A stretch of DNA of 64,000 nt from Pythium myriotylum (lineage: Eukaryota > Oomycota > Peronosporomycetes > Pythiales > Pythiaceae), in the NCBI GenBank assembly GCA_023091665.1, contig JALJCQ010000012.1, forward strand, positions 3,224,001 through 3,288,000. The letters run 5' to 3'. The position numbers and the translations under genes were made by a program. Each line of letters opens with the position of its first letter. Positions within the stretch are counted from its first letter, which is position 1. The notes beneath the pieces are model-generated. The model did no database searches, was not told the DNA's origin, and worked only from the letters and a program-made list of their open reading frames with translations. Shown in pieces: positions 1 to 9,575 of this stretch.

Positions 1-58
1 TGGTGGCGACTGCGAGGCAGACCGTGGCGAGAGCGGCGACGGACCAGAGCTTGACCAT
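1..58 (-). CDS. secreted protein family member, 5' end only (window edge)
   Basis: Reading down from an ATG at 56-58 on the minus strand gives about 19 residues beginning MVKLWSVAALATVCLAV, a hydrophobic signal peptide start. It closely matches the starts of the complete family members further right (MVNLRSAAALATAC at 6499, MVNIGPLTAVATVC at 11486). The rest of the gene lies outside the window. A matching core promoter lies 50 bases upstream at 91-108. This is a sixth member of the local cluster. The start is well supported by homology and promoter spacing; nothing can be said about whether the full gene is intact. Confidence 0.8.
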   Translation of the reverse strand, partial: MVKLWSVAALATVCLAVAT

Positions 59-90
59 TGTCTTTGGGGTGAGTTGTTCTTCGGAAGCTG

Positions 91-108
91 GCAAGTTGAA
101 GAATGAGG
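91..108 (-). promoter_or_regulatory. oomycete-type core promoter (Inr + flanking element)
   Basis: Minus-strand CCTCATTCTTCAACTTGC fits the oomycete initiator (YTCANTYY) followed by a CAWTTT-like flanking element. It begins about 50 bases before the ATG of the partial gene at 1-58. Almost the same string stands at the same distance before the gene at 4613-6499. Confidence 0.65.
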
Positions 109-1118
109 TGAACCCGAGCAAGATCGTTTTCCTGCTTGGTTCTCGGGGCGAACGCGCGTATGTGTTCCAGTCCACCGAGATCGAGTATATGGAATTCGGG
201 TGGGTGCAGCAGGTGGGTGGCTCCACCCAGTGGATGTGGGGGGTTCACCAACTTAATCGTTTCGGCTGGTTTCCGCGAACATGGTATCGGTGCCGACGCA
301 ACTGGGCGAGTGCGAGTGGCGACGAGGTGGCTGTTCCACCCCGGTTGCCTACTTGTTTACTCGAGATCCAACGAGGTGCCAAATTGTAGTGCCTGAAGAC
401 GTTTTTATGCACGCGAAACCTGTACGCCGGGTCCAAGTCGGACTCAAAGCTGAGTCCAAAGTCCAAATGAGTCAATGGCAGCTGGATGGAGATGGACGGA
501 AGGAGGACCAACTTTTAGTCCGTGAATGTTGCTAATACAAGTCTGGACCACAAACTCGAATCACGATGGATGCTCACGAAGCAGTATAAACGCGGCGCTC
601 ATGCGAGGAGAGATAGAGATAGAGAGACCAATAGCGGACAGAGTGAACAATGCGTGGGAGATGACTTCGAGTTTTCCCACAGTAGATTGCAGTCTACCGA
701 ATGCTTATCGGAGCCTGCCCCGAGGCGCGACACCCATGTTCCGATCGCTCGAGCAAGATGGCCTGACGAACAAGATGGTCTATCCCACCAGAGAAGAGCC
801 ATGCTGTACAGAGAACACTGTGCTCTTTGATAATGCCGGACCATTCTGACAATGAACCAAATCCTTTTGGATTCAAACTAGATACACCTGGTCTTGGAAC
901 CCGGCTCAGCCAAGCATTATCTGTGTGAACGACAGATGGCAGACATTTTGTTCGTCTCCCTCTTCGACAGGCACAATCGGTCTTGTCCACGAACGGCGCG
1001 TGGAGAATCGCAGACTCGTCTTGTTGCGGCAATATAAGAGAATTCGCCAAGATGTGAGTAAATCCAGAAACGTTCGCCAAGAAGTGAAGACGCTCGCCAA
1101 CGAGTGAGTAGCGAACCA
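109..1118. other. intergenic, no supported gene
   Basis: Several overlapping short ORFs exist on both strands, but none has a recognisable motif or signal peptide. From about 1040 to 1105 a short motif (cgccaagatgtga, cgccaagaagtga, cgccaacgagtga) recurs three times. Nothing else was recognised. Confidence 0.4.
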
Positions 1119-1172
1119 ACCAAAAAAACAGATGTACAATTACAAGGTAGGTTCGTCATCTGTTTTTTTGGT
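1119..1172. repeat. inverted repeat, 16-bp perfect stem, 22-nt loop
   Basis: The left arm (1119-1134) is accaaaaaaacagatg and the right arm (1157-1172) is its exact reverse complement. It lies just before the target-duplication-flanked RNase H remnant. No coding role is seen. Confidence 0.8.
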
Positions 1173-1202
1173 AGGGTTTAGATGGCAGAGGGATTAGAGC
1201 AT

Positions 1203-2086
1203 GATGATGACGATGCATATGAAGTCTATTGAGTTTGACGTGGTGAATCCTAATAGCTTGGCGAAGCTTGCTGTGGGTCCTGCTAGCGCTCAACGCAGTC
1301 GGTCTGGGTGGACCACAATGGACGCAGGTCTGTAGCGAGCATGTGACGAAGGTCAGAGTGACCGTTGAGTGAGGTAGGGTGATAAGCGTGCGTGCTGGTT
1401 CGCGAGGCCATCGCGTAGGTGGTCAGCGCGTTCGCCATCGTGAGCTCCGATCGTGGGAGTTGGTGCCAGCGGCAGATGCCGAGGCGGTCGGCTTGGGTGC
1501 GTGCATGGTCGTACAGACGACGCAGATTAGGGCGACGCGGCGGGTGCCGCGTGCGTAGATAAATAAATTCCATTACACTTAGGGGGGGGGGGGTTACTTC
1601 TCTAAGTGTAATGGAATTTATTTATCGGGTGCCGCGTGCGTAGTAGTCGAAGGATAACGCCGTTGGAGCCGCCTACTTCAACGTGGTCAATGCGGAGCGA
1701 GTGAGCGGCATGTAGGCCAGCAAGGAGACGTCGGAAGGCAGCTTGGTTGGGCGTCATGGTGCTCGAGTCAAGACAGACCGCTAAACTCCAGACGATGGAT
1801 GCTTCCCCTGACGCTGGGGTGTAGCGCACAAGCACAGCTCCGGCTCCTCCGGGGCCGGGGTTGCGAGGAGTATCTCTAGCAAATAGAACCAGATGCATCG
1901 TTATCGATGGCAGTTGGTGTACGACCGGGCGGTGGCACGGGGTTCTCGGACTTAATACGAAGTCGAAACTCGTCTATGGCAGCGAGGTGGCACTTGGGGG
2001 TGGAGTGCTCAGCGGCGAGGCGAGCCCGGGAAACTAGGAGAGCTTGCTGGCACGCCGCTTCGTGTTGCACAGCTGCTTGAGCAAAT
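1203..2086 (-). pseudogene. RNase H remnant of a non-LTR retrotransposon, 5'-truncated
   Basis: Two minus-strand frames, 1602-1898 and 1283-1573, together give a degenerate RNase HI domain. The first has RNPGPGGAGAVLV and a GGSNGVILRLLRTRHP stretch; the second has LRTRHPPRRPNLRRLYDHA, like the segment LRLYRPPQHPWLRPLY of the intact domain at 31343-31942. Catalytic acidic residues are partly lost. The block is bounded by a 16-bp direct repeat (agagggattagagcat at 1187-1202 and 2087-2102), as expected for target-primed retrotransposition. Its lower end carries a gatgatgacgatg tail like that of the remnant ending near 2862. The frame is broken in the middle by a 67-bp hairpin insertion (1559-1625). 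Confidence 0.7.
1559..1625. mobile_element. 67-bp foldback insertion with 24-bp perfect terminal inverted repeats
   Basis: Left arm 1559-1582 (ataaataaattccattac...) and right arm 1602-1625 are exact reverse complements of 24 bp. They enclose a run of about 12 G and ttacttct. The insertion is flanked by an exact 18-bp direct repeat, cgggtgccgcgtgcgtag (1541-1558 and 1626-1643), which duplicates the codons for LRTRHP in the RNase H remnant. The host frame resumes on the other side, so it behaves as an insertion with a target duplication. No known transposon class was recognised. A template-switch event during repair is the main alternative. Confidence 0.75.
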
Positions 2087-2091
2087 AGAGG

Positions 2092-2132
2092 GATTAGAGC
2101 ATACGAGGGAGCCTCCCTCGTATGCTCTAATC
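2092..2132. repeat. perfect palindrome, 20-bp stem, 1-nt loop
   Basis: gattagagcatacgagggag (2092-2111), c, then its exact reverse complement (2113-2132). The left arm includes most of the second copy of the 16-bp direct repeat that flanks the RNase H remnant. The right arm therefore appears to be an inverted copy made from local sequence. Confidence 0.85.
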
Positions 2133-2861
2133 TTCCAGGACCATCTGGAGCCCACTCCTAGTGGCAGAAGCTTCATAGAATTTGGTATTGTAATGGTGTC
2201 AGAGGGTCGTCGTCGCTCAATGCGCCGAGCCGTGAATCACCGCCTTGGTATCGCACCCTTGGTACGCACAACACCGTCACGAGATCAAATCAACATGTTC
2301 ATTGATTACTCAATTAGCGCGGATGGTGTAATAGTAGATATGACAATTACGAGTGAATATGCTACACTTGTCGAACTCACATTGATCGAGAGATTCCTCA
2401 CTCTCACACAAACGCTACCTACCGAGTTGGCCTCACACCGTACGTTCGCCAAGAATTTCGTACTCATGTGTGGTTGAATGCACACGACCTAAGCAAAGGC
2501 ATTGTCAACGAGCGATGACCACCAGAGGTGATCATGCGTGCGGCAGAGAATTCCGAGCTTGCCGCAACCGCCAATTCCAGGGAATTGCTTCGTACTGTTC
2601 GAGATTTTGAAGACCATTTATCGATTCCATGAACCCGATACTGATTTTGCACCTCGAGTCTTCGCCCATCTTAGGTTGAATGGTGCGATCTACATGCCCT
2701 TTGCGTGCAATCCTTCGGTGCAGGTTAACCAGCCATGGAACCGCTCCTCAACGCTACCACGAGCAATCAAAAGCTATGGCTTGTACCACGTAGAAAAATA
2801 CACGCATTTAACAGAGAACTCAGAGGACTCGCAAATTACCACGCTCTCAGCAGGATAATGA
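2133..2861. other. intergenic, unassigned short ORFs
   Basis: Plus-strand frames of 94 codons (2193-2477) and 106 codons (2538-2858) are open but contain no domain or signal peptide I recognise and have no clear promoter. They may be decayed transposon sequence, since they lie between two retrotransposon remnants. Confidence 0.3.
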
Positions 2862-4230
2862 CGATGAAAGTTGGAGTCTATTGCGTTACGTCTGTGCGCA
2901 CAGCTATAGCTAGGTATATGGGGCGCCTAGGGCGTGGGGCTATATTTGCAGTGGACCCTCCACTGGAGATAGTCACCAAGAAGTAGGGGTGGGAGTCGGA
3001 CTGATGAAATGTTTGGAGGCTGCACTTGGAGTCCATCGCAGCATTGGCAGCAAAGTCGGCCATCTTATTGTATGCACGAAGGTGGTGACGCCGCTCTTGC
3101 ACTTGAGGCGGCAAGCCGGGATAAGGAGCAGAGCTGTCGAAGACACTCCTTTTTGGGTGGGCGGTACTGGGACACCTCACGAAGGATCAGTTGGCTGTCT
3201 CCAATGACCGTAAGAGGTAGCCAGGGAGCCATCAGTCGTGCTCCGCAGCTGTGAGTCCGATATGGAGGCCGGTGTACTCGGCAAGGTTGTTGGTGGTGGT
3301 CGGCGATGCCAGACTCTTCGCAGCGCTCCAAACCAGTGTGAGACTGGTGCCATCTTCGCCGACATGTAGGATTACTGTAGTAGGTCCAAGGTAAAAACAA
3401 CACTATTCGGGAAGCTGGCGGCTTCCTGGGATCTCTTATTGTATTCCTTCTTCTTGGTATTATCCAATCTGTCTATCCAATTAGTCCTAGTTCTCTCGCC
3501 GACGAGGGCAACCTCAATAGGTGCCCCTTGGCGTCCTCGACCAGGTCAGCATATCGCCAGCCAGCTCAGCTGTGGGTATCGGCCCACAGCTCGGTGAGTG
3601 GGCCAAGTCTTGCTCATCCTCAGCCCACTACAATTACGGATCCGGCGCCACCAGGCCCGGGATTACCCCGTGACCCTCCATCGAAGAACAAGAGGAAGTT
3701 CGGCCGCTTTGACAGGATGTTCGGTGGAGGCGCATACTCAGAGGCGGAGGTAGTCCACATCTGTCTTAGTACAGCCATCGCTTGGGTCTGGAGAAGACAC
3801 GCAGTGAGTGAAGCATCCGCCGCCGTGCGCGCTTGGTCGTTGTCCCAACGAGTGGTGTCCGGTGAATGTTGGTGCCTCGAGCGCCAGATGAGTTGAAAGG
3901 CCGTCAGGACTTGAAGGCTCCAGAGGGTCGCAAACTCGTCGTGCAGAGTGGTACCCCAATCGATTTTCTCTGCTCCGTGAGGAACGAGTTGGCTCGCGAT
4001 CGGTTGCGTGATATCAAGCGTCATCGAGAAGACGACGATCTTAAAGGCTTCGTTAACTGTACAGGTCTTGTGTCGCCACGAGCCGATCGACGCCCATTTG
4101 GATCGAAGGAGTTCCCAAATAAGCTGAGCGCTTGACCATGTCCAGAAGATATGGAACACGTGCCCGCCTTCGCTCCCGAAGCTGCGAGCAGCTCGGGGGG
4201 TTCTCTCAGCAGTAGCACGTCACTCTGGAT
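2862..4230 (-). pseudogene. non-LTR retrotransposon 3' part: zf-RVT plus RNase H, broken
   Basis: Reading on the minus strand, 4159-3620 begins with a zf-RVT-like HIFWTWSSAQLIWELL motif and ends in the RNase H start LLFFDGGSRGNPGPGGAG (first catalytic Asp). The frame is then interrupted by about 210 bp (about 3390-3610). The rest of RNase H follows in shifted frames: TTTNNLAEYTGL (catalytic Glu), IGDSQLILREVSQYRPP (Asp) and LRAYNKMADFAANAAM (Asp). Near 2862 it ends in a tail, atgacgatgaaagttggagtctattg, shared with 1203 and 7122. The element is 5'-truncated, and the reverse transcriptase is not seen. It cannot be active. Confidence 0.75.
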
Positions 4231-4612
4231 AAGGGGGCATTAGATATAGTACCTGCTCTACCGTGCTAGAATTTCTGAACCAGGTATTTTGGCCACTGCA
4301 ATAGGTTTCGTTGGTGCTGACAGATAAGTCAAGTGGAATTACTCCATAACCAATTTCTCGGACTGAAGGTTGGTGAATAATTGGGTCGTGGAAAAATTTA
4401 GACTGAAGCGGATAGCTATTAGGAATCACTCTGACGATCTCAATCGACTTCACTTCGAAGCGTAGACCGCAGTGGGCCAACAAACACTAGCAAAAAGGGT
4501 CGTCGTGGCCCCGTTTCGCCTCCGTATGCCCAGTATCAAGTCTGTGTATCATCGCCAACACTTTCACATAGACCTACTCAGACAACATGTCGTCTGAGGA
4601 ATTCCTTCGTCT
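4231..4612. other. intergenic (downstream of the secreted gene)
   Basis: The only open frame is an 87-codon minus ORF (4220-4483) without recognisable features. This is probably the 3' flank of the gene ending at 4613. Confidence 0.35.
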
Positions 4613-6499
4613 TTACGCTTCCTTGTCGAAGAACTTGGTCGGATTGATCGGGACATTGAGCACCAGCGAACCTGTAGGTGTGGAAGGCACCCACACCAAC
4701 AACGAACCACCGCCCGTACCGGGAATACCGAAGAGACCCTTGCGCCAGCGATCGAGGTAGAGCGTCTTGCCTGCGAACTCGGAGAGTGGCTTGGTGAAGG
4801 TAACGGTTGCACCCACCGCTACGGGGACCTCATAGAGCTTCTTGCCGGCCGACATGACATTGATCTTAACGGCGTGTTTATCGAGACTCTTGAACGTGAT
4901 CGTGAGCTTGCCATCGCCCGCACTCTTCCACGTGCCCGTGGCACCACTGAAGGCCTTTTGGATCTTCTCAAGGCCGAGCGCCTTATCAGCTGGACCGTCG
5001 GCGATCGCCGTCTTATACACAGTCGGCGAGCAGATGGGTTGCAAGTACGTGCGCACCAAGGAGGCGATCTCCGTAGGGTCAAAGACCGCCACGATGTCTA
5101 GGGTGAGCTGCGCGATGACGAGCTTGTATTTCTTAAGCGTGACGAGTGCTTTCTTCGGGTCGAAGGCCGATACGATGATCTTGTCGACCATGACCTGCAC
5201 GGCGGTGATGATCTCACCGCGGGTCTGGACGCCGTCCGGTGCGTTCTCCTTCCAGCATCCCGTGGTAGCGGCCGGGAGCTCGTCGAGCACAAGTGGCGAG
5301 TTGAGGATCAAGAACTGCACGTACTCGATCGGACTTCCGGGTTTGTTCTTGATCACGTCTTCAACCTTTTCCTTAACCTTGCTGATGTAGTCTTTGATTT
5401 GGGCACCGCACGTTGCACCAGCACCGACGATCCCCTGGATGTCTTTATCCGTGAGTGTCGGGAGCTTCTTGGCGCTGGCTTGCGTGGTGGAGGTCGTGTT
5501 GGCGGCGGCCTTCTTGAACATCTTGAAGAAGTTGAGCTTGTCCTTGAGGTTGGTCTTGGAGAACTTTTCGTCGATGATGGCAGTGACGAGCGGCTTGACG
5601 ACGTAGAGGATGTCGTTGGCGGCCTCGAGGGCTTTCGGCACGTCCACGCCGATACACGAGGCGACAGCGACTGGCAAATCGTAGATCACAAAGTCGCTCT
5701 TGTCAACGAGCGACTTGACCTGCTCGCGCGCCGTGAGCTTGCCCTGGGTCTGGAGATCATCCAGATAACCCATGATCTTTTGAGTGACATCGTAGACACT
5801 CTGCGCACAAGCGACGCCAATCTGGACTCCCTTGGCGGCCTTGGTGAGCTTACCGAAGAAGCCACCTGTGGCCATGCTGAGTGCGACATTCGCAACCGCG
5901 CTCATCTTGGTGGTCACCTCGACGAGGCAGTCTTTGTTCTGTGGGAGACACTCCATGCCACACTGCACTGGGTACTCGATGGGACACTGCGCCCAGCACG
6001 TGAGCACGTTGTCGAAGTTGTATCCCACGGGACACTGCTTGCTCTTGGCGAAAGCCGTGCGGCGGTAGCAGGCCTTGTCGGTGGGCTTGGCCTTGAAGTT
6101 GGAGACCCACGAGGCGGAGCTGGTGACGGGCTTGGTTGCTGCTGCTGATGGCCTTGTTGCTACTGCCGGTGGCGGTGCAGCGGGCTTGGTAACAGCTCCA
6201 GACGTACCAACGGCAGGCTTTGTGGCGGCGGCGCCGGTTGGTGCAGCTGGCTTGACTACCGTTGTCGAGGCAGCGGCTGGGTTCGCTACAGGTGCGGGCT
6301 TGGTAGATGTGGTAGATGCTGCTGCAGGCTTTCCAGGGACCACCCCTGGCGCTGCTGCTGGAGTGGCGGGCGCAGCTCGCTCTTCCACACCAGGAATTTG
6401 TGGAGCATGGACAGCTGCATTCTGGGCGTCAACTGACGTTGTAGTCGTGACTACGATGCATGCCGTGGCGAGAGCGGCTGCCGACCGGAGGTTGACCAT
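4613..6499 (-). CDS. secreted cysteine-motif protein family, member 2
   Basis: 628 residues. An N-terminal signal peptide (about residues 1-25, ending SVDAQ) precedes QNAAVHAPQIPG and an Ala/Pro/Thr/Lys-rich linker to about residue 130. The conserved core then starts with WVSNFKAKPTDKACYRR, CPVGYNFD, CWAQCPIEYPVQCGMEC and LPQNKDC. Next comes a long helical region with scattered single cysteines (GVACAQ, VASCIGV, GATCGAQI, TTGCW). The C-terminal about 120 residues (ADGPADKALGLEKIQKAF to KFFDKEA) alternate like a beta sandwich and include LYLDRWRKGLFGIPGTGGG. The start is set by the signal peptide and by a core promoter 48 bases upstream. Secretion is inferred; no function is known to me. No frame break is seen. 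Clustering with five paralogs suggests a fast-expanding family that may act outside the cell. Confidence 0.9.
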   Translation of the reverse strand: MVNLRSAAALATACIVVTTTTSVDAQNAAVHAPQIPGVEERAAPATPAAAPGVVPGKPAAASTTSTKPAPVANPAAASTTVVKPAAPTGAAATKPAVGTSGAVTKPAAPPPAVATRPSAAATKPVTSSASWVSNFKAKPTDKACYRRTAFAKSKQCPVGYNFDNVLTCWAQCPIEYPVQCGMECLPQNKDCLVEVTTKMSAVANVALSMATGGFFGKLTKAAKGVQIGVACAQSVYDVTQKIMGYLDDLQTQGKLTAREQVKSLVDKSDFVIYDLPVAVASCIGVDVPKALEAANDILYVVKPLVTAIIDEKFSKTNLKDKLNFFKMFKKAAANTTSTTQASAKKLPTLTDKDIQGIVGAGATCGAQIKDYISKVKEKVEDVIKNKPGSPIEYVQFLILNSPLVLDELPAATTGCWKENAPDGVQTRGEIITAVQVMVDKIIVSAFDPKKALVTLKKYKLVIAQLTLDIVAVFDPTEIASLVRTYLQPICSPTVYKTAIADGPADKALGLEKIQKAFSGATGTWKSAGDGKLTITFKSLDKHAVKINVMSAGKKLYEVPVAVGATVTFTKPLSEFAGKTLYLDRWRKGLFGIPGTGGGSLLVWVPSTPTGSLVLNVPINPTKFFDKEA

Positions 6500-6529
6500 G
6501 ATCGGAGGCGAGGCAGTCTTCGAGAGTCG

Positions 6530-6547
6530 GCAAATTGAAGAATGAGG
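6530..6547 (-). promoter_or_regulatory. oomycete-type core promoter (Inr + flanking element)
   Basis: Minus-strand CCTCATTCTTCAATTTGC matches the oomycete initiator plus CAWTTT flanking element very well. It starts 48 bases before the ATG at 6499. Confidence 0.75.
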
Positions 6548-7121
6548 CGACGGATTGCTGGGACGGTTGTTTCACTCGATTCGAGCAAATACACTGGTCA
6601 CGCTAGTCCACCGAAAAAGAACAGAGGCGGCCTGCTCTGATTTTGACGGGTGTCCCCACCCATTGGGTGTATCGACCATCTGCAACCCGTTCGAGTCGGC
6701 TGGTTTCAGCGAACGCCTATGCGGGTGTTATTGTATCTGAGGGGAAGTGGAAAGAAGAGTTGGGGTTTCTTTACGTAGGACAGCCCCAAAGAACCTCAAT
6801 CGATGGTACACATGTTCTTTAGGCGTATCCTATAGTGCGTTGGCCGTCTTCATTGTTGGTAGCAGAGGAGACTTTGTCGGATGGGGCGTAATTACACGCC
6901 ATGCGTCCGGATGATAAACACTATTCAGTCGCCATTCGGGCACGGGAATGTGGGTTGTGGTTGGCCCCATGTCGTCGTCTCTGACCACGAGTTGTGGGGT
7001 GCCATTTGTTTAATCGACGATTGACGAATCAATGCGATTAGAGGCGAATCTGATTGGTTTGTCATGGTGGAAAACACGATACCGCGTTGGGAGACATCAC
7101 CATGTGATTTCAAATGGTGAT
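6548..7121. other. intergenic, no supported gene
   Basis: Upstream flank of the gene at 4613-6499. It shares a short motif (ggctggttt.cagcgaac near 6698-6714) with the flank of the partial gene (near 264-281), so some upstream homology between paralogs persists. No gene is seen. Confidence 0.35.
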
Positions 7122-7175
7122 GATGGTGAGAGCTGGAGTCTATTGGGCCACGTCGGTGCGAACAGCTATGTGGTT
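7122..7175 (-). repeat. 3'-tail copy of the RNase H-type retrotransposon family
   Basis: The stretch gatgatggtgagagctggagtctattg...gtgcgaacagctatg resembles 2862-2910 and, more weakly, 1203-1240, which are the tails of the two RNase H remnants. No RNase H coding sequence is attached here, so it is probably a very short 5'-truncated copy. Confidence 0.5.
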
Positions 7176-7312
7176 CCAAACGGTGTATGGGGGTTTGTTT
7201 ATCCCGTAACGTAAGCGAGTTGGGCACCATCATGGGTGCCTTCATTTCCAGCATGTCCAGTGCTGTTTTTTGTTCGGGAGATCGTGCATCTAAGAATGCG
7301 CAATCCATGGAA

Positions 7313-7343
7313 CAGACATCCTACAAAATTTGTAGGATGTCTG
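7313..7343. repeat. perfect palindrome, 15-bp stem, 1-nt loop
   Basis: cagacatcctacaaa (7313-7327), a, then the exact reverse complement (7329-7343). Confidence 0.85.
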
Positions 7344-7380
7344 CTCTATTCGAACTCAATGGTACGTCGTCCAGAACTTG

Positions 7381-7460
7381 TGCCGGATCCGCAATTCCAA
7401 CACCTTCAATCGAGAACGAATGCCGGATCCGCAATTCCAACACCTTCAATCGAGAACGAA
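7381..7460. repeat. exact tandem duplication, 40-bp unit x2
   Basis: The unit beginning tgccggatccgcaattccaa is repeated head to tail at 7381-7420 and 7421-7460 without a difference. This is a local recent duplication. Confidence 0.9.
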
Positions 7461-8186
7461 TGGTGGGGTAACTTCTATCCAACTTGGTGATGATGTGTAG
7501 TTTTGGGTTTGGGTCATACCATGAACTTTCTAAATACTATCGCTCTATCCTCAACGCTCGCTTAGATGAACTGACTAAAGCGAGTTGAACGCCTTTCCCG
7601 TGACCCATTTGTCCCAGTCGGCAAACTATATCGCCGGACAGAGAGCTAACTGGAGTAAATTTGAGTGGGATTCCAAATCAAATGTCTTTGACGTTCCGTT
7701 TCGTTTCGTCAAAACCAAGGGTTCGAGGCAAATAGAGCACATTGTGGACAAGCGGCCAACAGTTATTACGGTATCTGTTGTGATACGCATGACTCATGCG
7801 TATCACTCCAGATGCCTGTCGACGTTGATTTCCATCTGTGAGCCATGCGGCATGACTCATACATGGATATCAATATCGGCACATCTAGCCAATCAGGACA
7901 GGTTCAGGTCGTCCTGATTTGTCCAGTTTGGGTTGAAGTCACAATGCATGTCCAAAAAATGTGTAACTTTATCCCACAATGAAGAGAGAGCATAAACGTG
8001 CGCAAAAAATAGCAAGACCATGGTCATGAACGGATTTGTTGGCACACTCCTATCTGGATATATTTGCTCTGGACGCGTCTGAATTATCCACCTCCTTCAA
8101 GAAACCTGCGGACCGAGAGAGTCGTTTGTAACCGATGGTCAAACTTCATCTTTCTAGGGCTCTGCCCGTCAGCTCGAGTCTGTGAT
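7461..8186. other. intergenic, no supported gene; one small palindrome
   Basis: The longest frame is 110 codons (7585-7917, plus) with no recognised feature. A 13-bp perfect palindrome with a 1-nt loop lies at 7780-7806 (gtgatacgcatga, c, reverse complement). Confidence 0.4.
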
Positions 8187-8525
8187 TCACATCACTCGTA
8201 GATGCAACATCTCACTTGCACGATCGGTGTTGATCTCCTCGAGTCTCCTCCTTATGTTGTTGATTTGGGCGTTCATGTATGCGAGCTCTTGAACCACAGC
8301 TTCTCCCCTTGATGCATCAATCTGTACATCGCCCTGCCCTACGCGCCAGCGCGGATCCGAGCTCGTGAAATCGAAGCATGCCACCTTCACCCGTTACATG
8401 CAACAATTGCGATCGGCTGGAGCACCACCGGCTTGAGCGATGGCTGCAAGAATCTTGGTGTTGAGAGCTGCTGGCGCCATCGTGCTTGCGGTCGTCGCAG
8501 CCCAAAGCAGAGGTAGAGCAACCAT
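8187..8525 (-). other. possible small hypothetical gene, unresolved
   Basis: An ATG at 8525 opens a 43-codon minus frame whose first residues, MVALPLLWAATTAS, resemble a short signal peptide; it stops at 8394. A second minus frame (8187-8390) ends in a helical stretch, QELAYMNAQINNIRRRLEE, compatible with a coiled coil. The two could be exons of one gene, because a GTAACG follows the first, but no convincing splice pair was fixed. It may equally be chance. I do not recognise it. Confidence 0.2.
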
Positions 8526-8609
8526 CAGCGCAGTAGGCGACCGAGAACCGCGGCTATACCTGGTGCAACGGACCGAAGGATCAAGGCGACGCTGGTTTAG
8601 GGATGGGTT

Positions 8610-8665
8610 GCTTTCTGTTGGTACGTTGCAAGGCCATGAGACCTTGCAACGTACCAACAGAAAGC
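8610..8665. repeat. perfect palindrome, 24-bp stem, 8-nt loop
   Basis: Left arm 8610-8633 (gctttctgttggtacgttgc...), loop ccatgaga, right arm 8642-8665 exact reverse complement. Confidence 0.9.
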
Positions 8666-9354
8666 GACCATTAACTCACGGCAATCCAGCAAGCTTCATG
8701 CTTCATCATCCATATCATCCAACCCGCAGGCTCTGCCACGCAGACCTGCCCGCTTCGGACTTACGCCCTTGGCTTCTCGGCAAAGTTCACTCACGGTAAT
8801 ACAGAGACGCGTAGAGTCACAGCTATAAGAGTACATTATTTGCGCTCAATAGACCCCAAAATCATCAACATCCGTTCATCGGATGGGGTGCCTGATTTTT
8901 GTCGGCAGTAAAGCCCGCTGGCAAGATGACTTGCTTTACGGTTTGCCATCACTTTGTTTTTGAACCACCACGACACCGCAAAAGTCGGTCATTCTGACCT
9001 AAACGAGTCGCTTGCAAACAACCTGTATCCGTGGTGATCCCTCCAGACCAACTGCATTGATCCCTAAACAAGTTCTAGCAACCAATACTTTCCGGAGCTC
9101 TAGGATCCACCTTAGTCAACTCAACAGATTTCACTTGCGCCATCATCGGGTTTGATGGAATTCGCGGTGCACCACTTGTTTCTATTGTTGCAGGGTGATT
9201 TGTCCTGTAAATTCGCACCAGTGATCGGGACCCAGAATAATACCCACCAATGGGTTGAGCTTTATCGATGCATTCCGAATTTGTTGGATCCCCGTTCCAG
9301 CAAATGAGTCTAGAACTCCTACTCTGTTCCTGCAAGTTCCGTAGAAGTACGTGT
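8666..9354. other. intergenic, no supported gene
   Basis: No frame with recognisable features. This is unique sequence outside the left inverted arm. Confidence 0.4.
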
Positions 9355-9575
9355 ACTGTACAGCCGCGGAGGAGGCGTGTTGGGACCTGTGGGAATGATG
9401 GGACTCGGATCGAACGTTCGCAGATTTTACTGTGATGATGATACGAGCAGCGAAATCTATGCAAAACCAAGCTACATTGCTAGCGTATCTCTAAACAAGC
9501 CGACACTAATGGGGTCTGTCCATGGACAGAGCCGCACAACCAATCCTATTGTAAATCGAAGCCACGAGAGAACGA

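Noticed and set aside
5399..6148. 249-codon plus-strand ORF
   Set aside because: Antisense shadow of the gene at 4613-6499.
8610..8665. palindromes read as bacterial rho-independent terminators
   Set aside because: Stems are too long and perfect, no U-run follows consistently, and the window is eukaryotic.
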